A DNA stretch of 21,021 nucleotides from Chthonomonas sp. UBA6659 (lineage in GTDB: Bacteria; Armatimonadota; Fimbriimonadia; Fimbriimonadales; Fimbriimonadaceae). The notes beneath the pieces were generated by a model. It made no database searches. It was not told the DNA's origin and saw nothing but the letters and a program-made list of their open reading frames with translations. The DNA lies in NCBI GenBank assembly GCA_002455425.1, contig DKKT01000084.1, forward strand, positions 1 to 21,021, in the 5' to 3' direction. Made by a program: the position numbers and the translations under genes. Position 1 is the stretch's first letter; the number at the start of each line of letters is the position of its first letter. Positions 13,967 to 20,997 of this stretch are shown here, piece by piece.

Positions 13967-14773
13967 TCACTGTGGCGTGTCCCGCAAAGTATCGCGGGTT
14001 TCCATGAAGAGCTGATCCGTGTAGTCGAGGCGGATCAACCCTTGGCGGGGATGATCGAGGTCGAACATCACGAGCAGCGTGAGGCAGACCATGATCGAAT
14101 AGACAAAACAATACGGCCCGTCCGACCGTTCGCTCACCCGCAGGCTCCTTCCACCAAGGTAGGCGGTCAGGATAGCAAGGAAAAGGAGCAGTCCCAGGAT
14201 CGGGAAGGGCGTGTGCGTTCTCATCGCGGTTTGGCGCGACGCAGCCGCGTCGAACGCGGTGTTGAGAGCGGGAAGGACGAGCAGATGCCCGGGCGTCACT
14301 TCCTTGGAGCCTAGGTCTTTGAGCGCGAGGTCCCAGATCTGGCTCTGCAAGACCCGCGCCCGCCTCCACCACAGATGCGACGTCCCTTCCGACGTGAGCG
14401 AGCGATTGTACGCGTTGCGCACCTCGATGTACTGCACGAGCAGCGCTCGAAGGGCCTCGCGTTCGGTCGGTTCGAGGACGTCGATTCGGAGCGCGGCCAC
14501 CTCGATCGCGGTTGCCTCCTCGACGATCAGGTTACGCCGCTCCTCGAATCGGTTGGCCGACGAATCGTAGGTGAACGCCATGAGAAGCCCGAAGAGAGCG
14601 AAGACGGCCGTCTCGATCGTGCTGATCGATTCGCGGTCGCCCGAAAGGCTTTGTTGCCGCAAACGTTTGCCGAGATGCCAAGCTCCGTTCATGGCGACAA
14701 AGAGGAGGACGGCAGCCACGATTGCCCAGCTCATGGAGTTCATGAGCCCCATCATAGTCGACGCCGAGCTCAC
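13967..14773 (-). CDS. DUF4239 (bestrophin-like) membrane protein
   Basis: This 268-residue protein matches the DUF4239 family, sometimes called bestrophin-like, of unknown function. Two N-terminal helices (about 15-30 and 55-68) are followed by a long soluble, mostly helical stretch with F-E-E-R-R-N-L-I-V-E-E-A-T-A-I (75-89). Two more helices then follow, near I-L-G-L-L-L-F-L-A-I-L-T-A-Y-L and F-V-Y-S-I-M-V-C-L-T-L-L-V-M-F. The family signature D-L-D-H-P-R-Q-G-L-I-R-L-D sits near the C-terminus. The GTG at 14773 has AAGGTG four bases upstream. ATG codons at 14755, 14752, 14743 and 14734 are alternative starts, all before the first helix. It is divergent from pstS across a 73-bp gap containing a palindrome that could control both. 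Confidence 0.87.
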   Translation of the reverse strand: MSSASTMMGLMNSMSWAIVAAVLLFVAMNGAWHLGKRLRQQSLSGDRESISTIETAVFALFGLLMAFTYDSSANRFEERRNLIVEEATAIEVAALRIDVLEPTEREALRALLVQYIEVRNAYNRSLTSEGTSHLWWRRARVLQSQIWDLALKDLGSKEVTPGHLLVLPALNTAFDAAASRQTAMRTHTPFPILGLLLFLAILTAYLGGRSLRVSERSDGPYCFVYSIMVCLTLLVMFDLDHPRQGLIRLDYTDQLFMETRDTLRDTPQ

Positions 14774-14790
14774 AGCGCACCTTGGCGGAA

Positions 14791-14824
14791 TGTTAAGAAC
14801 TTCTTAACAGAACAGGCGTAAACT
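14791..14824 (+). promoter_or_regulatory. Candidate PHO box and promoter of pstSCA
   Basis: TGTTAAGAA-C-TTCTTAACA (14791-14809) is a perfect 9-bp inverted repeat in an otherwise GC-rich gap. The same bases also hold two TTAA cores at 14793 and 14804, 11 bp apart: TTAAGAAC and TTAACAGAAC. PhoB and PhoP bind tandem half-sites with 11-bp periodicity, and B. subtilis PhoP sites are TTAACA-like. A weak -10, TAAACT (14819-14824), follows at about the distance expected when the box replaces the -35 element. The assignment is inferred from the position before pstS, not from a proven consensus for this phylum. Confidence 0.5.
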
Positions 14825-14846
14825 CGGGGCGCTTCTGGAGGTTGTC

Positions 14847-15923
14847 ATGAGAGGTTTCACAGTTTGGGCGGCGTTCTTGGCCGCCTTTTTGGTGGTGGGT
14901 TGTGGGCCCAAGTCCGAAGGGACCGATGCGTCGACCGGCGGCTCCGGCGGGCCCAAGGTCAGCTCCGGAGAGGGCGAGAGCGTCGATGCCCAGGGCTCGA
15001 CCTTCGTCCAGCCGTTCCTGTCCAAAGTCTTCGCCGAGTTCAAGACCAAGACGGGATTCCAGATCAACTACACCGGTGGAGGCTCTTCGGCCGGGATTCA
15101 GGGCGTGGTCGAAGGCGGCGCTCCGTTCGGGGCGAGTGACGCTCCGATGAGCGACGAGGAGATGAGCAAGGCGAAGGGCAAAATCCTCAACATTCCGATC
15201 GTGCTCGGTGCGGTCGCGATCGCCTACAACGTGCCCGGAGTCGAGAACGGCCTCAAGCTCGACGGCGCGGTCCTGGCCGAGATCTTCATGTCGAAGATCG
15301 AGAAGTGGAACGACCCGAAAATCGCCGCTCTGAATCCGGGAGTCACGCTGCCCGACCTGCCGATCGCGGTCCAGGTTCGTGCCGACGGCTCCGGCACGAC
15401 CTACGTCCTCTCCGACTTCCTGAGCCAGGTGAGCGAGGAATGGAAGTCGGCGATGGGCACGAGCAAGAAGCTCACGTGGGGACCCAAAGCCCAACAGTGG
15501 CCGAAGTCGGATGGCGTCGCCAACAATACGAAGCAGACCCCTGGATCGATTACCTACGTCGAGCTGACGTGGGCCAAGAAGTCGGGCCTGAACTACGCGG
15601 CCGTCAAGAATGCCGCGGGCCAGTTCGTGCTCCCTGACGGGGCGGGCATCACCGCTGCTGCGGCCGGCGTTCCGATCCCGGACGACTTCCGCGTGAGCAT
15701 CGTCAACGCCCCTGGTGAGACCAGCTACCCCGTTTCCAGCTTCGTGTTCGGGCTCGTTCCCGAGGACCTGACCGGCAACAAGTTCGGCAAGCAGGTCGTT
15801 GAAGCGATTCAGTACACAGTGACGGACGGACAGGCGTTCGCCGAAGAACTGGACTATGCCAAGCTCCCGCAGGAAGTGGTCGACAAGGTCAAGGCCGCGC
15901 TCGGCGGTGTGAAGACCCAGTAA
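14847..15923 (+). CDS. pstS: Phosphate ABC transporter substrate-binding lipoprotein PstS
   Basis: This 358-residue protein captures phosphate outside the inner membrane and passes it to PstC/PstA. It has a lipoprotein signal with lipobox V-V-G-C ending at Cys19, then a flexible Gly/Ser-rich linker (20-47). Phosphate ligand motifs are all visible: G-S-T-F-V-Q-P-F (50-57), G-G-G-S-S-A-G-I-Q (77-85), G-A-S-D-A-P-M (95-101) and R-A-D-G-S-G-T-T (178-185). The signature I-E-K-W-N-D-P (151-157) is also typical. GGAGG lies five bases before the ATG. The lipid anchor, in place of a free periplasmic form, is usual outside Proteobacteria. It is the first gene of pstSCA, with pstC 7 bp downstream, and is probably induced by phosphate limitation. 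Confidence 0.97.
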   Translation: MRGFTVWAAFLAAFLVVGCGPKSEGTDASTGGSGGPKVSSGEGESVDAQGSTFVQPFLSKVFAEFKTKTGFQINYTGGGSSAGIQGVVEGGAPFGASDAPMSDEEMSKAKGKILNIPIVLGAVAIAYNVPGVENGLKLDGAVLAEIFMSKIEKWNDPKIAALNPGVTLPDLPIAVQVRADGSGTTYVLSDFLSQVSEEWKSAMGTSKKLTWGPKAQQWPKSDGVANNTKQTPGSITYVELTWAKKSGLNYAAVKNAAGQFVLPDGAGITAAAAGVPIPDDFRVSIVNAPGETSYPVSSFVFGLVPEDLTGNKFGKQVVEAIQYTVTDGQAFAEELDYAKLPQEVVDKVKAALGGVKTQ

Positions 15924-15930
15924 GGAAGAC

Positions 15931-16899
15931 ATGGCGGCGGCAGGGTTACCAGTCGGAAAGGCAGGATCGTCGAAGGCGCGACTCAGCGTAGGCGACGTGG
16001 TCTTCCGCGCCGCGACGACTGCCGCCGCCGGGCTCGTGCTCGGCCTCATCATCCTCATCGTCTGGCAGCTGATCGCCGGCAGTGTGCCGGTCCTGGAGAA
16101 GGAAGGCGGCTCGTTCTTCATGTCCCCGATCTGGGATGTGACGAAGGGCCAATACGGGGCGCTCGCCTTCGTGTGGGGAACGTTCGCGAGCTCGATCATC
16201 GCCCTGATCGTGGGGGGAACGATCGGGGTCGCGATCTCCGCCTACCTGGTCGAACTGGCCCCAAAGTTCCTCCTCAAGCCGATCAGCCTTCTCGTCGATC
16301 TCCTCGCCGCGATTCCGTCGATCATCTATGGGCTCTGGGGGATTTTCGTCCTCATCCCATGGCTTCGGGGATCGCTCTTCCCTGAGATGACGGCGCTCTT
16401 CGGCTGGACCGGTCTGTTCGGCTCACCCGGCACGCCGATGCCGGGGACCGGGCTGTTCACAGCGGGCCTGGTCTTGGCGATCATGATCATCCCGACGGTG
16501 GCCGCCGTCACCCGCGAAGTCCTGCTCGTCGTGCCCAAGCCGATGCGTGACGGAGCGCTGGCGCTGGGCGCGAATCGCACCGAGGTCCTCAAGGGGGTGC
16601 AGATTCCCTATGCGAGTAGCGGGATTCTTGGAGCGCTCCTGCTTGGTCTGGGGCGGGCGCTCGGCGAGACGATGGCGGTCGCGATGGTGATCGGCAATTC
16701 GGCCCAAATCCACCTCGACCTGTTTCGTCCCGCTGCTTCCCTCGCGAGCAACATCGCGAACGAATTCGGTGAGGCCGGCCCGATGCAACGCTCGGCGCTG
16801 ATCGGGCTCGGGCTGATGCTCTTCTTGGTGACGCTCGTCTTGAACGTGATCGCACGGCTCCTGGTCCACCGTGTGCAGGCGAGGAGTGGGCTCCGATGA
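15931..16899 (+). CDS. pstC: Phosphate ABC transporter permease PstC
   Basis: This 322-residue inner-membrane permease pairs with PstA to form the phosphate channel. It has about six transmembrane helices, with the first near residues 28-48. The motif L-L-A-A-I-P-S-I-I-Y-G-L-W-G is diagnostic for Pst/Phn permeases. The EAA-type coupling loop is R-D-G-A-L-A-L-G-A-N-R-T-E-V-L-K, followed by P and then L-G-R-A-L-G-E-T-M-A-V, which is the PstC consensus. AAGGAAG lies just before the ATG, 7 bp after pstS. The stop codon overlaps the pstA start (ATGA). The insert W-L-R-G-S-L-F-P-E-M-T-A-L-F-G-W-T-G in the extracytoplasmic loop makes it slightly longer than some homologues. Confidence 0.97.
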   Translation: MAAAGLPVGKAGSSKARLSVGDVVFRAATTAAAGLVLGLIILIVWQLIAGSVPVLEKEGGSFFMSPIWDVTKGQYGALAFVWGTFASSIIALIVGGTIGVAISAYLVELAPKFLLKPISLLVDLLAAIPSIIYGLWGIFVLIPWLRGSLFPEMTALFGWTGLFGSPGTPMPGTGLFTAGLVLAIMIIPTVAAVTREVLLVVPKPMRDGALALGANRTEVLKGVQIPYASSGILGALLLGLGRALGETMAVAMVIGNSAQIHLDLFRPAASLASNIANEFGEAGPMQRSALIGLGLMLFLVTLVLNVIARLLVHRVQARSGLR

Positions 16900-17807
16900 T
16901 TCGAGCTCTTCTGATCGGCGGGGTTGCGATCGTCGTGATTTACACGATTCTCATCCTGGTGCTGCCTTGGGAGAGCCGGCGGCGCGTGCGTCACCTCGCG
17001 ACCTACGCCCTCGGGGTTTGCTGCACGATCGTCGCGTTGATCCCGCTCGTCATGCTCGTGACGTATCTGGTCAAGGCGGGTGCTCCCGGGTTGGGCGCCG
17101 ACTTCTTTACCCAGGTCCAAAAGCCGATCGGCGAGCCAGGCAGCGGGATGAAGCACGCGATCATCGGTTCGCTGATCATTGTCAGTCTTGCATCCGCGAT
17201 CGGAGTGCCGATCGGCATCCTTTGCGGCATCTACCTCGCCGAAGTCGGGAAAGGGAAGTTTGCCGCCGCGATCCGATTCCTCAGCGAGGTCATGACCGGG
17301 CTGCCCTCGATCATCGCGGGCATTCTCGGCTTCGCGCTGATCGTGGCTCGCTACGAGCGCTTCAGCGCATGGGCCGGTGCTTTGGCCCTCTCGATCTTGA
17401 TGATCCCCGTGGTGACTCGGGTGACCGAAGAGGCGATCCGCCTCGTGCCGAAGGCGCTTCGGGAGGCGAGTTTCGGGCTAGGGGCCCAGCGCTGGCAGAC
17501 CGTGGTGAAAGTCGTCCTCCCTTCCGCGCGGAGCGCGATCCTCACGGGCGTCATCCTCGCTGTGGCCCGAGTCGGGGGCGAGACGGCCCCGCTCCTGTTC
17601 ACCGCCGCCGGACAGAGTCTGGTGAACACCGACCCGTCACGCGCGATGGCGGCACTCCCGCTCTCGATCTATCTGAACGCCAATCAGCCGTTCGACACAA
17701 GCAAGCAACTTGCGATCAGTGGCGCGCTCTTCCTCGTGATCTGGATCGCGTTCGTGAACTTCGTGATCCGTTGGATTGCGGCCAAGACCCAGCCACGCCT
17801 TAGCTGA
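16896..17807 (+). CDS. pstA: Phosphate ABC transporter permease PstA
   Basis: This is the 303-residue second permease half of the phosphate transporter. It shows an N-terminal helix (about 5-25), a second helix near 40-60, then the core with the family motif M-T-G-L-P-S-I-I-A-G-I-L-G, the coupling loop R-E-A-S-F-G-L-G-A-Q-R-W-Q-T-V, and A-R-V-G-G-E-T-A-P-L-L, the PstA equivalent of the G-E-T-M motif. The first helix before residue 30 is extra compared with the six-helix core. Its ATG overlaps the pstC stop. The operon ends here. No pstB (ATPase) or phoU follows, and a different operon starts 77 bp downstream. The ATPase must be encoded elsewhere for the transporter to work. Confidence 0.97.
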   Translation: MIRALLIGGVAIVVIYTILILVLPWESRRRVRHLATYALGVCCTIVALIPLVMLVTYLVKAGAPGLGADFFTQVQKPIGEPGSGMKHAIIGSLIIVSLASAIGVPIGILCGIYLAEVGKGKFAAAIRFLSEVMTGLPSIIAGILGFALIVARYERFSAWAGALALSILMIPVVTRVTEEAIRLVPKALREASFGLGAQRWQTVVKVVLPSARSAILTGVILAVARVGGETAPLLFTAAGQSLVNTDPSRAMAALPLSIYLNANQPFDTSKQLAISGALFLVIWIAFVNFVIRWIAAKTQPRLS

Positions 17808-17859
17808 TCGAGCGCGGGTCTAGCCTCGGCTCGGAACCCGTTTGAACCGAGAATCCAGG

Positions 17860-17865
17860 TACACT
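17860..17865 (+). promoter_or_regulatory. Weak -10 candidate before the E1 operon
   Basis: TACACT (4 of 6 bases to TATAAT) lies 19 bases before the pdhA ATG, and a TTGAAC at 17842-17847 is too close (12 bp) to act as its -35. No Shine-Dalgarno precedes the ATG. The gap also holds CTCGG/CCGAG arms that could form a weak hairpin after pstA. Little can be claimed beyond that. Confidence 0.2.
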
Positions 17866-17884
17866 GAGTGTTCACCCCCCTTGT

Positions 17885-19033
17885 ATGGAGACCAAGACCT
17901 TGACCCCGCCCAAGTCCGGTTCCGGCTCTGGACGTAAGAGCAAAGCCGAACCCCAAAGTACGACCAAACCGAGCGACCTGCTTACTCCCGAAGACTGCCT
18001 TGAGATGCTCAAGCAGCTCTACCTCGCGCGGTACTTCGACGTACGCCTGATCAAGGAGAAGCGACGCGGACGCCTGACGGGCACGCTCTACTCCTCCCAC
18101 AACCAGGAGGCGATTCTGGTCGGCTCCCTCTACGGGCTCAACGGCACGGACTGGATCAGTCCGATCCACCGCGACATGCCGGCGTTCTTCATCAAGGACC
18201 TCAGAGCGGGTTGGGACAATCCGGACCGTCTCGGGATGTCGATCGGTGAAGTGTGCGCCCAGGTGTGGTGTCGATCGGGATCGCCGGGACGTGCTCGCGA
18301 CAACTGGTCGCACATCGGTTCAAAGTCCAAGAGGATCGTCCACTCGACCTCGATGCTCGCCGGCACGATTCCGGTCGCGGCCGGTGTCGTGCTGGCGGAC
18401 CGACTGAACGGCGGCGACGCCGTCGTCTTGACGTACAACGGCGAGGGCTCGACCGCCCAAGGCGTGTTCCACGAAGCGATCAACTTCGCCGCCGTCCACA
18501 AGCTGCCGGTCATCACAATCGTGGAGAACAACATGTGGGCTTACGGCACCCCGGTCGAACTGGAGTGCCCGACCGAGGACGTCGCGACGCGGGCGGCCGG
18601 CTATGGCATTCCGGGGCTGATCGCGGACGGACAGGACGTCTTCGACGTCTACGACAAGGTCATGGTCGCGGTCGAACACGCACGTGCCGGTAAGGGACCG
18701 AGCATCGTCGAGTGCAAGACGTTCCGTGCCTACGGCCATGGCGACCATGACGACGATCGCGCCGCCCGCTACCGCACGAAGGAAGACGTCGAATCGGGTC
18801 GGAGCCGAGATCCGATCGCCATCTGCAAGATCCACCTCGTCAACAAGGGCTATCTCACCAAGGCCGAGGCCAAGAAGTACATGGCTGAGAACAAGCACGC
18901 CACGCAAACCTCGGACGAGGACTTCCCGCCGGACGTCGTGTCGTACATGTCGAAGGGCATCGAGTTTGCCCTAGCATCGCCGCCACCTCCAGCCGAAGAG
19001 GGCGCGATGTGGGTTTTCCGGGAGGAGAACTGA
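17885..19033 (+). CDS. pdhA: 2-oxoacid dehydrogenase E1 component, alpha subunit
   Basis: This 382-residue protein forms the thiamin-diphosphate-binding half of a heterotetrameric E1 that decarboxylates a 2-oxoacid. Conserved parts are F-D-V-R-L-I-K-E-K-R-R-G (51-62), S-S-H-N-Q-E-A (70-76), I-H-R-D-M (94-98), the thiamin motif N-G-E-G-S (185-189) running to V-E-N-N (213-216), and R-A-Y-G-H-G-D-H-D-D-D with a following Y-R (281-297). The thiamin motif normally reads G-D-G; here Asp is replaced by Glu187, although the spacing to N-N is normal. Pyruvate, branched-chain oxoacids and acetoin are all possible substrates. The first 30 residues are a disordered Ser/Lys/Pro leader. No Shine-Dalgarno precedes the ATG. 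The beta subunit follows directly. Confidence 0.9.
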   Translation: METKTLTPPKSGSGSGRKSKAEPQSTTKPSDLLTPEDCLEMLKQLYLARYFDVRLIKEKRRGRLTGTLYSSHNQEAILVGSLYGLNGTDWISPIHRDMPAFFIKDLRAGWDNPDRLGMSIGEVCAQVWCRSGSPGRARDNWSHIGSKSKRIVHSTSMLAGTIPVAAGVVLADRLNGGDAVVLTYNGEGSTAQGVFHEAINFAAVHKLPVITIVENNMWAYGTPVELECPTEDVATRAAGYGIPGLIADGQDVFDVYDKVMVAVEHARAGKGPSIVECKTFRAYGHGDHDDDRAARYRTKEDVESGRSRDPIAICKIHLVNKGYLTKAEAKKYMAENKHATQTSDEDFPPDVVSYMSKGIEFALASPPPPAEEGAMWVFREEN

Positions 19034-19034
19034 A

Positions 19035-20045
19035 ATGGCTGCGACGCTCGATCCGGTGACAACCAAAACGAACTATCTCAACGCGCTCAAGAGTGCGATC
19101 GACGAGGAGATGGGTCGGAATCCCGACATGATCTGTCTGGGCGAAGACATCGGCATCCTCGGCGGGGCTTTCGGAGTAACGGAAGGTCTCCAGGCCAAGT
19201 ACGGCACCCATCGCGTGATGGACATGCCGATCAGCGAGGCGGCGATCGTCGGCGTCAGCTGCGGGGCGGCGCTCGGCGGCAAGACCGTGATGGCCGAGAT
19301 GCAGTTCATCGACTTCATCTCGTGCGGTTTCGATCAGATCGTGAATATGCTCGCGACGTACCACTATCGGACCGCGGGCGAGGTCGCGATGAACGTCGTG
19401 ATCCGCGGCCCAGCAGGCGCTTATGGCGGGGGCGCGCTTTATCACAGTCAGATGAACGAGGCCTGGTTCTGCCAGTCGCCCGGTCTGCGCGTCGTAGTGC
19501 CGTCGACCCCGTACGATGCGAAGGGTCTCATGAAGGCTGCGCTCCGCGATCCGAATCCGGTGATCTTCTATGAGATCAAGCAGCTCTACCGACTGAGCGA
19601 CATCGCCGAAGAGCTTCCCGAAGAGGACTATATCGTCCCGCTCGGCCAAGCCGCGATCCGCCGAGCCGGCACCGATCTGACCCTCATCTCCTACGGACAG
19701 AACGTCTATCACTGTCTCGATGCGGCGAAGAAGCTGGAGGACGAGGGCATGCAAGTCGAGGTGATCGATCTGCGCAGCCTCGTGCCTCTCGACGAAGCCA
19801 CGATCCTCGAGTCGATCAAGAAGACGAATCGGGCCTTGGTCGTGAACGAAGCTCCCCGCACGTGCGGGTTCGCAGGCGAACTCGTCGCGCGGATCAACGA
19901 ACTCGCCTTCGAGCACCTCGACGCGCCGCCCCTGCGCCTCACGCGCATGGACACGCCGGTGCCGTGGGCGAAGGCGCTGGAGAACTTCGTGTTGCCCCAG
20001 GTGGACGATATCGTGTCGACCGCTCGCCGACTGATCCGGTACTGA
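19035..20045 (+). CDS. pdhB: 2-oxoacid dehydrogenase E1 component, beta subunit
   Basis: This 336-residue partner of the E1 alpha subunit starts 1 bp after the alpha stop, with GGAGGAG in the preceding gene end. It has C-L-G-E-D-I-G near residues 34-40, F-G-V-T-E-G-L-Q near 46-53, the catalytic Glu68 in D-M-P-I-S-E, and the active-site histidine region G-G-G-A-L-Y-H-S-Q (131-139). Also present are P-G-L-R-V-V-V-P-S-T-P-Y-D-A-K-G-L and R-D-P-N-P-V-I-F-Y-E. The C-terminal transketolase-type domain includes V-I-D-L-R-S-L-V-P-L-D (254-264). Together the subunits form an alpha2-beta2 E1. E2 (acyltransferase) and E3 (lipoamide dehydrogenase) are not encoded next to it, which differs from many pdh operons. 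The name pdhB is by similarity; substrate choice is not settled. Confidence 0.93.
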   Translation: MAATLDPVTTKTNYLNALKSAIDEEMGRNPDMICLGEDIGILGGAFGVTEGLQAKYGTHRVMDMPISEAAIVGVSCGAALGGKTVMAEMQFIDFISCGFDQIVNMLATYHYRTAGEVAMNVVIRGPAGAYGGGALYHSQMNEAWFCQSPGLRVVVPSTPYDAKGLMKAALRDPNPVIFYEIKQLYRLSDIAEELPEEDYIVPLGQAAIRRAGTDLTLISYGQNVYHCLDAAKKLEDEGMQVEVIDLRSLVPLDEATILESIKKTNRALVVNEAPRTCGFAGELVARINELAFEHLDAPPLRLTRMDTPVPWAKALENFVLPQVDDIVSTARRLIRY

Positions 20046-20048
20046 TCG

Positions 20049-20453
20049 TCAGGATTGCTCGGCCGCTCGTTGCGCGCGGATCCAATCCGGTCCGCACGAA
20101 AGCTTCTTGGCGAGTGGAGACTTGGGGTCGATGACGCGCCAAAACGGAGCGACCTCGGCGATGTCGGCGCCTTCGGCAAGCTCCTCGAGGGCGACCTCGG
20201 CGACGATGCGCAAGAAAATGCCGGTGGTGAGCGGGCAGGTGCCGTCCGCTCCGTGGGTTGTCGCTAGCTCGGCTCGCAGGGCCTCGACGGCCTGAGTCTG
20301 ACCGAATGGGATGGCTTCGAGGCGCTCCTGGATCATCACCGGGGTCGCGATGAACAGTCTTGCGCCGATCGGGAGCCCCCAGCACGCCTTGTCGAGCACT
20401 TCGACGTGCGCCGGACCGGCTCCGGCCAGCTTTTGACGCCAGGTTTTGGCCAT
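20049..20453 (-). CDS. MGMT-like (alkyltransferase-related) small protein
   Basis: This 134-residue protein resembles a small family annotated as MGMT-family or methyltransferase-like, related to the DNA-binding half of O6-alkylguanine repair proteins. Visible points are the opening W-R-Q-K-L, a central I-P-F-G-Q-T-Q-A-V-E-A-L-R-A-E-L-A (48-64) like the MGMT I-P-x-G-x-V-x-T-Y helix-turn-helix, the conserved C-P-L-T-T-G-I-F-L-R-I (73-83), and P-F-W-R-V-I (103-108), like the P-x-x-R-V-I of MGMT. The true MGMT catalytic P-C-H-R is absent, so it should not be a suicide alkyltransferase; the Cys73 role is unknown. It may bind damaged DNA, as Atl1-type proteins do. It converges on the E1 operon with only 3 bp between stop codons. 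Confidence 0.75.
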   Translation of the reverse strand: MAKTWRQKLAGAGPAHVEVLDKACWGLPIGARLFIATPVMIQERLEAIPFGQTQAVEALRAELATTHGADGTCPLTTGIFLRIVAEVALEELAEGADIAEVAPFWRVIDPKSPLAKKLSCGPDWIRAQRAAEQS

Positions 20454-20514
20454 GACGTGAGTCTACACCACCCACCCAGTGAACCCTGGGCGAGAAAGAA
20501 ACGTCTGCGCGTTT

Positions 20515-20536
20515 GGGCACCCTATGGGTGGTGCCC
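20515..20536 (+). promoter_or_regulatory. Leader hairpin abutting the Shine-Dalgarno
   Basis: GGGCACC (20515-20521) pairs with GGTGCCC (20530-20536) around an 8-nt loop. The Shine-Dalgarno GAGGAG begins at the next base. A stem so close to the ribosome site could affect translation of the downstream secreted protein, or mark the 5' end of its transcript. Confidence 0.4.
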
Positions 20537-20550
20537 GAGGAGAAATGGCG

Positions 20551-20997
20551 ATGACAACGAAAACCTCGCAAGGGTTCCTTGGCGCGCTCGCTCTCGTGGC
20601 GCTCGCGATTCCGCTGACGCTTTCGCTTTCGTCCGCTCAGGACAGCAAAGTGACGACGCCGAGCGCGGGCACGCAAGATCAAGCGCAGTTCGGTCCTGGC
20701 CAACCGCCTGGTGGCGGAGGACAGGGCTTCCCGCAACCGCCGGCCGGCGGCCCTGGTCAGGGCCGCATGCAGGGTCCGATGATGGGTGGCGGTGGCGGTG
20801 GCGGCGCGTTCATGGTGGCGGACGGCGCTTACCTGTACATTCTCCAGGGGAATCGACTGTTCAAGGTCGAGAAGGAGAGTCTGAAGGTCAGCAAAGAAGG
20901 CCAGCTTCCGCGTCCGCAGGGTATGCCCGGCGGCCCGGGTCCGGGCGGCGGCCCGGGCGGACCTCCGCCCGGTGGTGGTGGCGGCGGGCAGAAGTAG
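20551..20997 (+). CDS. Small secreted Gly/Pro-rich protein
   Basis: This encodes 148 residues. A signal peptide (1-30) has a hydrophobic core G-A-L-A-L-V-A-L-A-I-P-L-T-L-S-L and a likely cut after S-S-A-Q. The mature part is mostly Gly, Pro and Gln, with runs of seven (79-85) and six (141-146) Gly. Between the low-complexity parts lies one ordered stretch, F-M-V-A-D-G-A-Y-L-Y-I-L-Q-G-N-R-L-F-K-V (87-106), then L-K-V-S-K-E-G-Q-L-P (111-120). It looks like one blade of a beta-propeller-like repeat. I recall similar small proteins from Planctomycetes-like genomes but know no function. Of two nearby in-frame ATGs (20545 and 20551), the second has the better spacing from AGGAG (20538-20542). The gene is complete, ending 24 bp before the window edge. 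Confidence 0.75.
   Translation: MTTKTSQGFLGALALVALAIPLTLSLSSAQDSKVTTPSAGTQDQAQFGPGQPPGGGGQGFPQPPAGGPGQGRMQGPMMGGGGGGGAFMVADGAYLYILQGNRLFKVEKESLKVSKEGQLPRPQGMPGGPGPGGGPGGPPPGGGGGGQK

Noticed and set aside
12615..14372. A lipoprotein start at 14372 giving 585 residues
   Set aside because: The added part overlaps the DUF4239 gene in another frame. The lipoprotein signal peptide at 13940 is clear.
14793..16199. A 468-codon open frame on the minus strand across pstS
   Set aside because: It is antisense to a complete PstS and the start of PstC, with a composition typical of shadow frames.
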